Origin: Nocardia rhamnosiphila NBRC 108938
Lineage (GTDB): Bacteria; Actinomycetota; Actinomycetes; Mycobacteriales; Mycobacteriaceae
NCBI RefSeq assembly: GCF_000720425.1
Contig: NZ_JOAJ01000001.1
Coordinates: forward strand, 248,001 to 312,000
Direction of reading: 5' to 3'
DNA: 64,000 bases
Position numbers and translations under genes: made by a program. The notes beneath the pieces were generated by a model that saw only the letters and a list, made by a program, of their open reading frames with translations, was not told the DNA's origin and ran no database searches. Shown one piece after another: positions 36,313 through 45,454 of the stretch (within the stretch, counting starts at the first letter, position 1; each line of letters opens with the position of its first letter).

Positions 36313-37845
36313 ATGAGCAACACAGCACCCGGCCCGGAGTACTTCGACGTCGTCATCATCGGCGGTGGAATCTCGGGTATCGGCGCCGCGACGTACATCA
36401 CCCAGGCGTTCCCCAACAAGAAGGTGGCTCTCCTCGAAGGTCGCGATTCCATCGGAGGCACATGGGACCTGTTCAAGTATCCCGGCATTCGCTCCGACTC
36501 CGACCTGCACACCTTCGCGTACGAGTTCAAGAGCTGGAAGGACGAGAACGCGATCGCCGACGCGCCGCTGATCCTCGACTACCTCGAGGAGACCGTCGAG
36601 GAGTACGGCCTCGCCGATCGCATGCGTTACCGGCACAAGGTGGTCTCGGCCGCATGGTCCAGCGATGACGCCCAGTGGCTGCTCAACGTCGACGTGACGG
36701 AGGCCGACGGCACCGTGCGCCGCGAGGTCGTCAAGGCAGGCTGGGTGTTCGGCGCCACCGGCTACTACGACTACGAGAAGGGCTTCACCCCGGAGTTCCC
36801 GGGCCGCGAGGACTTCACCGGCGACATCATCCATCCCCAGCACTGGCCCGAAGGCTACGACTATTCAGGGAAAAAGGTCGTCGTGATCGGCAGCGGCGCC
36901 ACCGCGATCACGCTGATCCCGTCGATGCTGAAGGGCGACGGCGCGGCCGCGCATGTCACGATGCTGCAGCGCACACCCACCTACATCCTGACCCTGCCGC
37001 GAGTGGACGCCCTCGGCCTGAAGCTCACCCGCCTGCTGGGCGAGCGCGGCGGCTACCTGGCCACGCGGTGGAAGAACATCCTCACCGACTGGACCATTGT
37101 CGAACTGCTGACCCGGTTCCCCACCGCTTCCCGCCGCTTCATCCGCAGCGTCAACGTCAAGGAACTGCCCGCCGGCTTCGACGTCGACAAGCATTTCAAT
37201 CCGCCGTACAACCCGTGGGAACAGCGCCTCTGCCTCGCACCCGACGGCGACTTCTTCCAGTCCATCCGCGACGGCGGCGCCTCGGTCGTGACCGACCGCA
37301 TTCGCCGGTTCACCGCCACCGGGATCGAACTCGAGTCCGGCGAGCACCTGGACGCCGACGTCATCGTCACCGCGACCGGGCTGAACCTGCGCCTCTTCGG
37401 CGGTATCGACCTGACGGTGGACGGGCGCCCCGTCGACCTGCCCAACTCCGTGGTGTATCGCGGCATGATGCTCTCCGGCGTGCCGAACTGGATGAACGCG
37501 ATCGGCTACACCAAGTCGTCCTGGACGCTCAAGATCGGACTGCTCGGCAAGAGCATCATCGAGCTGCTGCGCCACATGGACACCCACGGCTACGACACCG
37601 TTGTCGCGCACGCACCGACCGGCGTCGGCACCCGCTCCATGCTCGACCTCGAGTCGGGCTACATGCAGCGCGCGAGGAACGATCTGCCGCGCCAGGGCGA
37701 TGCCATGCCCTGGAAGACGGAGAACGTCTTTCTCGACGACCGGAAGATGTACCGCGGCTCCGTGATCGATCAGAACCTCCGGTTCAGCTCACGCCTCGGG
37801 CGCGAGCTCTGCGGCCGCACCGTCGCAGAAGAGGCACGCTCATGA
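36313..37845 (+). CDS. Baeyer-Villiger-type flavin monooxygenase
   Basis: A 510-aa class B flavoprotein monooxygenase. The FAD motif is VVIIGGGISGIGAATYI (about 13-29), the NADPH motif VVVIGSGATAITLIP (about 189-203), and between them the diagnostic FTGDIIHPQHWP (168-179) matches FxGxxxHxxxW(P/D) exactly. Such enzymes insert oxygen next to a carbonyl, turning ketones into esters or lactones, using NADPH and O2. It leads the plus-strand block and its stop overlaps the start of an esterase (ATGA). This is the classical pairing for ketone degradation. GAAGG sites precede ATG 36313. Confidence 0.92.
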   Translation: MSNTAPGPEYFDVVIIGGGISGIGAATYITQAFPNKKVALLEGRDSIGGTWDLFKYPGIRSDSDLHTFAYEFKSWKDENAIADAPLILDYLEETVEEYGLADRMRYRHKVVSAAWSSDDAQWLLNVDVTEADGTVRREVVKAGWVFGATGYYDYEKGFTPEFPGREDFTGDIIHPQHWPEGYDYSGKKVVVIGSGATAITLIPSMLKGDGAAAHVTMLQRTPTYILTLPRVDALGLKLTRLLGERGGYLATRWKNILTDWTIVELLTRFPTASRRFIRSVNVKELPAGFDVDKHFNPPYNPWEQRLCLAPDGDFFQSIRDGGASVVTDRIRRFTATGIELESGEHLDADVIVTATGLNLRLFGGIDLTVDGRPVDLPNSVVYRGMMLSGVPNWMNAIGYTKSSWTLKIGLLGKSIIELLRHMDTHGYDTVVAHAPTGVGTRSMLDLESGYMQRARNDLPRQGDAMPWKTENVFLDDRKMYRGSVIDQNLRFSSRLGRELCGRTVAEEARS

Positions 37846-38918
37846 CCATGACCGCCCGGGCTCTCGCGCCCGCACAGGCGCCCGCCGCGCTGAGCGTGGC
37901 CGAGCGGCTCCAGCGCGCCGCGTTCACCGCCCTCGGCAGCATCTCCGGCGGTCTGCTGCGCCGGGTCGCGCCGCGGGTGGTCAACGCCGACGGCGATGTG
38001 ATGGCGCCCGAGATCGCACTGCTGCTCCAAGCCTCCGCGGGCGCCGCGGACTTCAGCGACGGCACCCCGGAGGAGGCGCGCGCGATCGTCGCGAACGACT
38101 CGCGGGTGTTCGCCGACAAGGCGCCCGCGGGCGTGCGTGTCGAGCCGGAGATCGTGATGCCGACCGGCCTGCGCGCGACCCTGTATCGGCCCGCGGCACC
38201 GTCGAATGCCCTGGTCCTGTTCCTGCACGGCGGAGGTTTCGTCCTGAGCAGTCGCCAGGACTACGACGTGCCCGTCCGTTTGATCGCGGACGGTGCGGGC
38301 GTCAACGTGCTCTCGGTCGAGTACGGCCTGGCGCCGGAATCCCCGTTCCCCGGGCCTGTCGACGACGCGGTCACCGCTTGGCGGTTCGCCGTCGAGCACT
38401 GCACCCAGTGGGGGATCGACCCCGCGCGGATCGTGCTGCTCGGCGACAGCGCCGGCGGCAACCTCTGCGCCGTGCTGGCCAATATCGTTGCGGGCGAGGA
38501 GATTCGGCCCTTCCTACAGGTGCTCATGTACCCGGTCGTGGACGCGGTGGGGAGATACGCCTCGAGGATGGAGTTCGCCGGAAGCACCGCACTGTCGGCC
38601 AAGCAGATCGACTGGCTGACGGACCTGTACCTGCCGGACCGGGTGGACGGACTCGACCCGCGGGTCTCGCCGATGCTCGCGGAGGACCTGTCCGGCGCGC
38701 CTCCGACGCTGATCACCGTGGCCGGTTTCGACCCACTCCGCGACGAGGCGCTCGCGTACGCCGCGCGCATCGAGGAGGCCGGCGTCCCGGTGCGCGTCTT
38801 CCGTGAGAGCGGCCTCGTGCACGGCTACGTCTCGATGACGCGCATCAGCCCCACGGCCCGCGCTGCGCTCGAACGGGTCACCGGCGCTATCCGTACCGCA
38901 CTCGAGGAGTCCCGATGA
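37842..38918 (+). CDS. HSL-family alpha/beta hydrolase (esterase/lactonase)
   Basis: 358 aa from ATG 37842, overlapping the monooxygenase stop. The oxyanion motif HGGGF (129-133) and nucleophile S203 in LGDSAGGNLCA define the hormone-sensitive-lipase group; the acid D and H lie in the C-terminal part, the latter in LVHGYVSM. It probably hydrolyses the ester or lactone produced by the co-translated Baeyer-Villiger enzyme to an alcohol plus acid. The N-terminal 40 residues resemble the helical cap of mycobacterial Lip proteins. Its own stop overlaps the next gene. Confidence 0.92.
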   Translation: MTMTARALAPAQAPAALSVAERLQRAAFTALGSISGGLLRRVAPRVVNADGDVMAPEIALLLQASAGAADFSDGTPEEARAIVANDSRVFADKAPAGVRVEPEIVMPTGLRATLYRPAAPSNALVLFLHGGGFVLSSRQDYDVPVRLIADGAGVNVLSVEYGLAPESPFPGPVDDAVTAWRFAVEHCTQWGIDPARIVLLGDSAGGNLCAVLANIVAGEEIRPFLQVLMYPVVDAVGRYASRMEFAGSTALSAKQIDWLTDLYLPDRVDGLDPRVSPMLAEDLSGAPPTLITVAGFDPLRDEALAYAARIEEAGVPVRVFRESGLVHGYVSMTRISPTARAALERVTGAIRTALEESR

Positions 38919-39622
38919 GCACCACGCGCATGATCCTCGTCCTGCTCGCCGACCTCGCGATGGTCGGGGCAGGCTTCTACTACGGCATCAAACTGCTGCG
39001 CGGCTTCCGCAACTTCCTACTCGGTCTCGAATGGGTCGTGATGGCGGTGTCCGGCGTGAACGTGCTGTACCTCGCCGCGATCAACGTGGACCACGAGAGC
39101 CTCAGTTACCACGTCATGGTCTTCTTCGACGCCTTCTCCCGGTCGTTCGGCATGACGGTGATCCTCGTCCTCGGCATGATGGCGGTGACCCACCGATACC
39201 GCCCGACCTGGGTGGTAGAGGCCCTCGCCATCTCGGCCGGCATCGCGGTGGGCATCGACCGTGCCCTCGAACCCCGGCCGGTGGAACCCGGCTGGGCGAT
39301 CTTCTACCTCGTGATGAACCTCGCCGCCGCACTGTTCATGTTCGTCTACCTGGTGCCGAAGCTGTGGCGCGCGGGCGACCGCGGCAACGCGACGTGGGTG
39401 GCGCTGGGCGCCGCGCTCGGCGCCTACGTGGCCGTCATCTACGACTACTTCCCGATCCCCGGCGACGACGCGGATCACACGCTGTTCTACATCATCTCGC
39501 TGACGATCTGGGCACTGATGATCGTGACCTTCTCGCGCGGCTACCTCGCCCTCGAACGGCTCAACGCGCAGGCGGACGCGCGCACGTCGGCTCCGGACGC
39601 GGCATCGCCCTCCGCTCGGTGA
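38915..39622 (+). CDS. Multi-pass membrane protein of unknown function
   Basis: 235 aa with about six to seven hydrophobic segments (for example MILVLLADLAMVGAGFYYGI and FGMTVILVLGMMAV) and a short charged C-terminal tail. There are no signal peptidase site or known transporter motifs. The start overlaps the esterase stop (ATGA), so it is made together with the monooxygenase and esterase. A role in uptake or sensing of the hydrophobic substrate is possible but unproven. Confidence 0.75.
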   Translation: MSTTRMILVLLADLAMVGAGFYYGIKLLRGFRNFLLGLEWVVMAVSGVNVLYLAAINVDHESLSYHVMVFFDAFSRSFGMTVILVLGMMAVTHRYRPTWVVEALAISAGIAVGIDRALEPRPVEPGWAIFYLVMNLAAALFMFVYLVPKLWRAGDRGNATWVALGAALGAYVAVIYDYFPIPGDDADHTLFYIISLTIWALMIVTFSRGYLALERLNAQADARTSAPDAASPSAR

Positions 39623-39678
39623 TCAAGTACTGAAATCCCCAAGCCTGCCAGGCTTCTGAAGAAAGGTGCTGGTCGTCC

Positions 39679-40935
39679 ATGGCCCTGGAATCGTCACGGA
39701 CCGCATTCGCACGAGCCCGCCGCAGCGTCGGCGGCGGGGTGGGGTCCGGCCTGCGCGCCGCGATGCGTCCCCATCCGCTCTTCGTGCGCGAAGCGCGGGG
39801 CGCGCACATCTGGGACCTGGATGGCGACCGCTACATCGACTACGTGATGGCCTGGGGCCCGCTCGTGCTCGGACACAGCGACCCGCGCATCCTGTCCGCT
39901 GTGTCCGAGGCCGCGACGAAGATGCAGGTCGTCGGCACGGGCCACGCCCTCGAATACCTCGCCGCGGAAGCGGTTCTCGACGCCGTGCCGCACGGCGAGC
40001 GGCTACTGTGGAGCAACACCGGTACCGAAGCGGTGCAGGTCGCGCTGCGGCTCGCCCGAGCCGCGACCGGGCGGCGCCGCGTCCTCAAGTTCGCCAAGAG
40101 CTATCACGGCTGGCACGACACCGTGTACGCCGGGATGTCCGAGGACGACAGCGACCGACCCGCGCGCCCGGGCAGCAAGGGCCTTTCGCCCAGCGTTCTG
40201 GACGATCTGGTCGTGGCGCGCTTCAACGACGTACCTCTGGCCGAGCGTCTCCTGAGCGAGGCCGGCGAACGTGACATCGCGGCGGTGCTCGTCGACCCGG
40301 TGATGAGCAACGCCGGTGTCGAGGCGCCCGCGCCGGAGTTCCTGTCCACGTTGCGAAATCTGTGTGACCGCCACGGCGTCGTCCTCGTTTTCGACGAGGT
40401 GATCGCCGGGTTCCGGATCGCACGTGGCGGCGCCGCCGAGAAATACGGTGTGCTCCCCGACCTGTCCGTCTACGGAAAGGCGATGGCCGGAGGATTCACC
40501 CAGAGCGCCGTCGTCGGCCGAGCGGAACTGGTCGACCAGGTGACCGACGGCGTCACCCACGCCGGAACCTTCAACGCCAACCCCATCGCGCTCGCCGCCG
40601 TCGAGGCGACGATGCGCGTACTGGCCGACTCCGATGTCTACGAGGTACTCGAGACGATCTCCGCCGAGTTCGACTCCATCGTCGGCGCTGTTCTCGGTTC
40701 GGTTCCCGGCAGCGGTAGCTTCAACCGCGTCGGCTCGCTCCTTCCATACGTCCCCGCGGGCGGGACCACCGGCCTCCACGGCACCGGCGGGCTCTGGACA
40801 ACGATCATGGAAGGGATGCTGCGGCAGGGTTTCCTGTTCATGCCCTCCGGCAAAATCTTCCTCAGCACATCGCACACCACCGCCGACATCGAGGCAACGG
40901 CCGCGGCACTCTCCCAAATCATTTCGATGCACTGA
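39679..40935 (+). CDS. Class III PLP aminotransferase (HemL-like)
   Basis: 418 aa of the ornithine-transaminase/glutamate-1-semialdehyde-aminomutase fold. PLP contacts include D239 in LVFDEVIAGFRI and the Schiff-base lysine K267 in SVYGKAMAGGF; SNTGTEAVQVALRLAR binds the phosphate. Within this island it more likely transfers an amino group from, or to, the pathway substrate than makes heme precursors. It is 57 bp after the membrane protein, same strand, and completes the plus-strand block. Together with the DAO-type oxidase it suggests that the substrate is an amine converted to a ketone. Confidence 0.88.
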   Translation: MALESSRTAFARARRSVGGGVGSGLRAAMRPHPLFVREARGAHIWDLDGDRYIDYVMAWGPLVLGHSDPRILSAVSEAATKMQVVGTGHALEYLAAEAVLDAVPHGERLLWSNTGTEAVQVALRLARAATGRRRVLKFAKSYHGWHDTVYAGMSEDDSDRPARPGSKGLSPSVLDDLVVARFNDVPLAERLLSEAGERDIAAVLVDPVMSNAGVEAPAPEFLSTLRNLCDRHGVVLVFDEVIAGFRIARGGAAEKYGVLPDLSVYGKAMAGGFTQSAVVGRAELVDQVTDGVTHAGTFNANPIALAAVEATMRVLADSDVYEVLETISAEFDSIVGAVLGSVPGSGSFNRVGSLLPYVPAGGTTGLHGTGGLWTTIMEGMLRQGFLFMPSGKIFLSTSHTTADIEATAAALSQIISMH

Positions 40936-41508
40936 ATTCGGCATGAGCGTGCGCTCACCCAGTGCCCGTCAGCAGGCTCATGCCGCGCCCGGCGCGCCGA
41001 TCACGCCCGAGTTCTGAGCATCTGAGGGTATAGGCAATTGCCTGGTCTTTCGGACGGGCTTGCTGCCCGATCCGAGGTGTTCTTCACGCTGCCGATCGAG
41101 CTGTCCACCCCCGGGTGGGTGGTAGGCGTTGATGTTCGCGAACGGCATTGGTTGACATCGGCCATTGAAGGGCAGATTCGATGGCAAGTGATGACGGTCC
41201 GGCAGCAACCGCGCCGGTCGGATGACCGCGGCGCCCGCACGGGAATCGGGGAACCGCTACCCGTCCCAGGTCCGCCCTGGGCGGGGCACATCGAAGTTGA
41301 GAACGCGGGTGAACTGGGAGTTTCCTCTGGTCAACTGGGTGCGCGAAGCGGATTTCGCGCTGGGTCGAGCGGGATGGGCAAGGGGTCGGGCTGTCTTGTC
41401 GTCGATCGCCGCCCGCGGCAACGTGCACGATCGTCGGCCCCCAGTACTCTGGGCAGGCAAGTTCCGACCAGTGAAGTTGGCCTGGTGCCCGTTGGTCCTC
41501 CCGCGCGG
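40936..41508. other. Region without a supported gene
   Basis: About 570 bp between the aminotransferase and a broken P450. Open frames on both strands lack ribosome sites and domains. It may hold decayed mobile DNA, since the P450 next to it is cut at this border. Confidence 0.5.
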
Positions 41509-41742
41509 TCACCAGGGTCGCGCTACCAGCCGGCGATGGATGTCGTGGCGTGGCGGATCCTCCATCACGAGCAGGCCCGGCGGGATCTCGATATTCGCCT
41601 CGATCAACTCCAGGACATTGCCGCGGCCGGAGCTGTAGGTCGCCGGATCGGCCAGACAGCTGTGCACATCGGAGTACCGGCTCAACGCGTAGAAGTCGTG
41701 CTGCTCGTTGTAGTACAGGGGCTTTTCTTCGTGAAACTCCAT
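41509..41742 (-). pseudogene. Cytochrome P450, N-terminal fragment
   Basis: From ATG 41742, about 77 codons match a P450 start: PLYYNEQHDFYALSRYSDV and VMEDPPRHDIHRRLVAR. Sequence similarity stops at about 41520, before the I-helix and heme regions, so more than 300 residues are missing. The promoter side is preserved and includes the operator at 41765. The intact P450 on the other strand has a different sequence, so this was a second, distinct enzyme of the same regulon. Confidence 0.85.
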
Positions 41743-41764
41743 CAAGGATACGAGAATGTCACTA

Positions 41765-41782
41765 AGATACTCACTGGTATCT
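41765..41782. promoter_or_regulatory. TetR operator 1
   Basis: AGATAC-TCACTG-GTATCT is a perfect 6-6-6 palindrome. Its arms are identical to the site at 45284-45301 in the divergent promoter of the tetR gene, so the same repressor should bind both. It lies 23 bp before the P450 fragment and 144 bp before the intact P450. Confidence 0.85.
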
Positions 41783-41925
41783 GAAAACTCGACAGGTTTG
41801 TCCTGACGGTGCAGCGGGTGAACGGGGGCTCGCGACCACCTGTGCTCGCCGGTAGGTATGCGCTGTCCGCGCCGGCCTGTCATCCCGCCGGTGCTGCCGA
41901 GCCGGGGCATCTGAGAGGAACGTCA

Positions 41926-43272
41926 GTGAACGCAGAACATCCATCGACGGACTCCGGTCGTGTGCGTCCCCGCTATCGCTTCGACCGGCACACCCCGGAA
42001 TACCGTGAGCGGTTCTCGGCCATCACCCGGGAGATGCACGAGAAATGCCCGGTCGCCTGGACCGACACCTATGACGGTCACTGGGTCGCCGCCGGTAATC
42101 GTGAGGTGTTCGAACTCGCTCGCTGCCCGTACGTGTCCAACGACCGGGACTACAAGAACGAGCGCCGGGGCTATCTCGGTATCACCATCCCGTTCGCGCC
42201 CACCCCGATGCCGATACGCAACGGGATCCTCGAAATGGACGACCCCGAGCACCGCCTGTTCCGGGCGGTGCTGAACCCGTATCTGTCGCCGAGCGCGGTG
42301 AACAGATGGCTGCCGTTCATCGACGAGGTGGTACGCGCCTGTCTCGACGACAAGATCGAGACCGGACATATCGACTTCGTCGACGATCTCGCCAATATCG
42401 TTCCCGCCGTGGTGACCCTGGGCATGCTGGGCATTCCGCTGGAGAAGTGGGTCGTCTACAACGAGCCCTCCCATGCCGTGGTGTACACCCCGCCGGATTC
42501 ACCCGATATGGAGCGGGTGCAGGGCCTGAACATGGCCATGGGTCTGGATCTGCTGGCGAGCCTGCACGAGATACGGGAGAATCCGCGGCCGGGGCTGGTC
42601 GATGCCCTGGTGCGGATGGATATCGACGGGGAGAAACCCGAAGATATCGATCTGCTCGGGATCCTGGGGCTACTCATCGGCGGTGGGTTCGATACGACCA
42701 CCGCACTGACCGCGCACTCACTGGAATGGCTGTCCGAGCATCCGGAGGAACGCGAAACCCTCAGCCGCGAACGTGACGTCCTGCTGAATTCCGCGACCGA
42801 GGAATTCCTGCGGTTCTTTACACCCGCACCCGGCGACGGCCGCACCATCTCCAAGGACTGCGAAATCGCCGGCCAGGAGTTCCGCGAAGGGGAGCGGCTG
42901 TGGCTGTCCTGGGCGATGGCCAACCGTGATCCCTCGGTATTCCCCGATCCCGATACCGTGGTTCTGGATCGAAAAGGCAACCGGCACGTGAGTTTCGGGC
43001 TGGGAATACATCGCTGTATCGGATCCAACCTCGCTCGGCTGGTGTTCAAGCGAATGCTCGTCGCTGTTCTCGACCGGATGCCGGACTACCGCTGCGATTC
43101 CGACGGGGCGATGCACTACGACACCATCGGTGTGATCCAGGGGATGCGGAAGCTGCCTGCGATATTCACATCTGGTCCGCGTCAAGGGCCAGGACTCGAA
43201 CAAACCCTCGTCGGGCTGGAACGAATGATCACCGAGCAGGGGCTATCCGCACCCGTCGCCGCGGCACCATGA
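41926..43272 (+). CDS. Cytochrome P450
   Basis: A 448-aa soluble bacterial P450. The start is GTG 41926, following GAGAGGAACG. The I-helix reads GGGFDTTTAL, the ERR-type glutamate region includes SATEEFLRFFTP, and the heme ligand is C364 in FGLGIHRCIG. It inserts one oxygen atom into an organic substrate with electrons from a ferredoxin; no ferredoxin gene is adjacent. Its promoter carries the AGATAC-N6-GTATCT operator, so it belongs to the TetR regulon with the spirocyclase. The C-terminus has about 25 extra residues. Confidence 0.92.
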   Translation: MNAEHPSTDSGRVRPRYRFDRHTPEYRERFSAITREMHEKCPVAWTDTYDGHWVAAGNREVFELARCPYVSNDRDYKNERRGYLGITIPFAPTPMPIRNGILEMDDPEHRLFRAVLNPYLSPSAVNRWLPFIDEVVRACLDDKIETGHIDFVDDLANIVPAVVTLGMLGIPLEKWVVYNEPSHAVVYTPPDSPDMERVQGLNMAMGLDLLASLHEIRENPRPGLVDALVRMDIDGEKPEDIDLLGILGLLIGGGFDTTTALTAHSLEWLSEHPEERETLSRERDVLLNSATEEFLRFFTPAPGDGRTISKDCEIAGQEFREGERLWLSWAMANRDPSVFPDPDTVVLDRKGNRHVSFGLGIHRCIGSNLARLVFKRMLVAVLDRMPDYRCDSDGAMHYDTIGVIQGMRKLPAIFTSGPRQGPGLEQTLVGLERMITEQGLSAPVAAAP

Positions 43273-43439
43273 CCGCTGCCGCGGATTAGTGGACCGAATC
43301 GGTCGCCGCCCGGACGCAGAATCGGGCGGCGACCGACTCGGAAATTGTGCTGTGCGGCTGTTTCCGACTCGATCGGGCGATCGTCGCGCCGCGTCCGCCG
43401 TGCGCAGTCACCGGATTCGGGACCCGATAATTTTGGTGC

Positions 43440-44555
43440 TCAGTGGTGCGCTTGCTCGTTTCCTCGGGCGAGGGCTTGATCGCCGTACCTGGACGCGATC
43501 AGAGTCCATGGGTCGGCGTAGGGGCCGCGGTGTTCGATGCGCCGCTGCAGGGCCAGGCCGGTGCGAAGTATCGGCCGCATGACGGGGCCGGTGAGGCGGA
43601 GGGCGGTGCGGAGGATGCGGGGTTGCGCCTCGGCGATCCAGGTGACCGTTTCGGTCCAGTCGTGCTGCTGGAAGTCCAGCAGTGCCTGTGATTGCGTGGT
43701 GTCGAACCAGCCGGTGAATGCCCAGCCGCGTTCGTCGCCGGGGTCACCGGGCAGGCTGGCCGACGGGCCGAGGCGGCCGATGCCCATGGCGTCGAACATG
43801 GTGTCCTCGACCTCGCGGTGGGTGTGCCGGTAGCTGTCGTTTCCGGCTATGAGCAGTACTTTTCCATCGACGTCGCCGCGGCGGTCGACGGCGTTGGCGA
43901 AGGCCAGCGCGACATCGCGGGCATCGACGCCGTGCAGGCGGTTGTCACCGGGTGTGGCGCGGATGAGCACGAGATGGTCGGCGTTGATACCGGCGGTGGT
44001 GTCCGGGGACAGGATTCCGCCCAGTCGCAGCAGGGCATGGGGGAGTCCGCTGCGGGTGATGAGTGCCTCGGCCAGTGCTTTGTCTTCGCCGTACTGGTCG
44101 ATCGGGTCGATCGGGGTATCCGGGGTGATGAGTTCGGGATGGCGGTGGGGATTGCGGGAACCGTAGACCGCGGCGCTGGAGGCGAACAGCAGCAGCGGGG
44201 CGCTCGGCAGGGTGGCGGCGCCGCGGACCAGGTTCTCGGTTCCGCTGACATTGATCCGCCGGGCCAGTTGCGGATTACGATAGGACGCCGGAGAGAACAT
44301 CGCGGCCAGATGGACGATGGCGCCGGGGCGATATTCGGCGAAGAGCGCGTCGACGGCTTCGTGGTCGAGGAGATCGGCGAACGTTGTCCGGAGGGTGCCC
44401 GGGTGGCTCGCGCCGGCGATTTTCTCGGCGGTGGCCTGGACGGTGCCGGTGCGTAAGTCGGTGGCGACCACGGTTCGGCCGCGTGACAGCAGGATCTCGG
44501 TGACGCGTTTGCCTACCTGGCCGAACGCGCCGGTAACGAGAACGGGACTGCTCAT
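43440..44555 (-). CDS. NAD-dependent epimerase/dehydratase (extended SDR)
   Basis: 371 aa from ATG 44555, with GAAGAAGG upstream. The cofactor motif is VTGAFGQVGKRV, followed by AIVHLAAMFSP, the serine region FASSAAVYGS and the YxxxK pair in QYGEDKALAE. The C-terminal part has IGRLGPSASLPG, typical of actinobacterial sterol- or polyketide-associated members. It would oxidise, reduce or epimerise a hydroxylated small molecule. It is convergent with the P450 and follows tetR on the same strand after about 80 bp. Confidence 0.88.
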   Translation of the reverse strand: MSSPVLVTGAFGQVGKRVTEILLSRGRTVVATDLRTGTVQATAEKIAGASHPGTLRTTFADLLDHEAVDALFAEYRPGAIVHLAAMFSPASYRNPQLARRINVSGTENLVRGAATLPSAPLLLFASSAAVYGSRNPHRHPELITPDTPIDPIDQYGEDKALAEALITRSGLPHALLRLGGILSPDTTAGINADHLVLIRATPGDNRLHGVDARDVALAFANAVDRRGDVDGKVLLIAGNDSYRHTHREVEDTMFDAMGIGRLGPSASLPGDPGDERGWAFTGWFDTTQSQALLDFQQHDWTETVTWIAEAQPRILRTALRLTGPVMRPILRTGLALQRRIEHRGPYADPWTLIASRYGDQALARGNEQAHH

Positions 44556-44637
44556 GATGCCTTCTTCCGCGCCGAATCCGCGCTGCACGCGTGCGCTCTC
44601 GGGGATCGCAGGGAATGTGATCCGGCGGCATGGATCG

Positions 44638-45240
44638 TCAGGGGAGTTTGACCACGGACAGATACATTTCGAGGATCGGCCGGTAGAGGTCGATATCGTC
44701 GAGTTGGCTTCCGAGTATCACGGAGTCGCTGGTAGCGATGAGAACGTGGGCGAAGGCCAGGGGAGTGATCGTCAGGCTGCCGCCGACGCGTTCGAGGTTC
44801 TCGGCGACGAATCCGGCAAGCTTTTCGGCGACTTCCAGTCTCTTGGCCGCTACCCGGGCCTGGGCTTCGGGATTGCGCAGGAGGTAGAGCGTGAATTCGT
44901 GACCCAGAGCGGCGTGTTCGGCCCCGCGGTCGTGGCTGAGCTGCTGCCACCGTTCGGCCACTCGGTCGAGTTCGCGTGGCCCGACCGCGGTGACGGAGGA
45001 GAGGACTTCGGCGAAGTTGTCGAAGTAGCGGTGCCAGTAGCGGTCGCTCACCGCCAGGAAGAGCTCTTCCTTCACCGCGAAATGCTTGTAGATGGCGCCC
45101 TTCGTGTAACCGGCCGCGTGGGCGATGTCATCGAGAGTTGCTGCCGCGAAGCCATTTTCGGCGAAAACCTCCTCTGCGGCATCGAGGAGGAGAGAACGCG
45201 TGCGCTCGAGCCGTCGCTCCTTGGTCCAACGCTCAACCAT
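44638..45240 (-). CDS. TetR-family repressor of the P450/AveC locus
   Basis: 200 aa from ATG 45240. The N-terminal helix-turn-helix reads FAAATLDDIAHAAGYTKGAIYKHF, the standard TetR recognition helix; the C-terminal two-thirds is the ligand pocket (GPRELDRVAERW, GFVAENLERV). It is divergent from the spirocyclase gene, with the palindrome at 45284-45301 between them and an identical-arm site before the P450. It therefore probably represses itself, the epimerase, the spirocyclase operon and both P450 promoters until the substrate appears. Confidence 0.92.
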   Translation of the reverse strand: MVERWTKERRLERTRSLLLDAAEEVFAENGFAAATLDDIAHAAGYTKGAIYKHFAVKEELFLAVSDRYWHRYFDNFAEVLSSVTAVGPRELDRVAERWQQLSHDRGAEHAALGHEFTLYLLRNPEAQARVAAKRLEVAEKLAGFVAENLERVGGSLTITPLAFAHVLIATSDSVILGSQLDDIDLYRPILEMYLSVVKLP

Positions 45241-45283
45241 GCCGGCGATCCTAGCATGAATCCTGGAAACCGATTGTATCCAC

Positions 45284-45301
45284 AGATACTCATTGGTATC
45301 T
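45284..45301. promoter_or_regulatory. TetR operator 2
   Basis: AGATAC-TCATTG-GTATCT differs from operator 1 by one base, in the spacer only. It sits 43 bp before tetR and 153 bp before the spirocyclase gene. Confidence 0.85.
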
Positions 45302-45454
45302 TGAGCGGGCCGATGGTCCACGGCGTGGCTCGACTACTCGGTAGTCGAGCCACGCGCCGGAGCCCCGGTGACCTCGAGCTCCTCGTCGGTCCGTGCCCCA
45401 TCGCCGGGCATTCGGCGAGCGCCGCACGACACAAATGCAGAAGGAGACAGTTTC

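Noticed and set aside
36675..38918. A 747-codon plus-strand frame extending the esterase upstream
   Set aside because: The upstream part is an arginine-rich shadow of the monooxygenase; the esterase start at 37842 overlaps the monooxygenase stop as expected.
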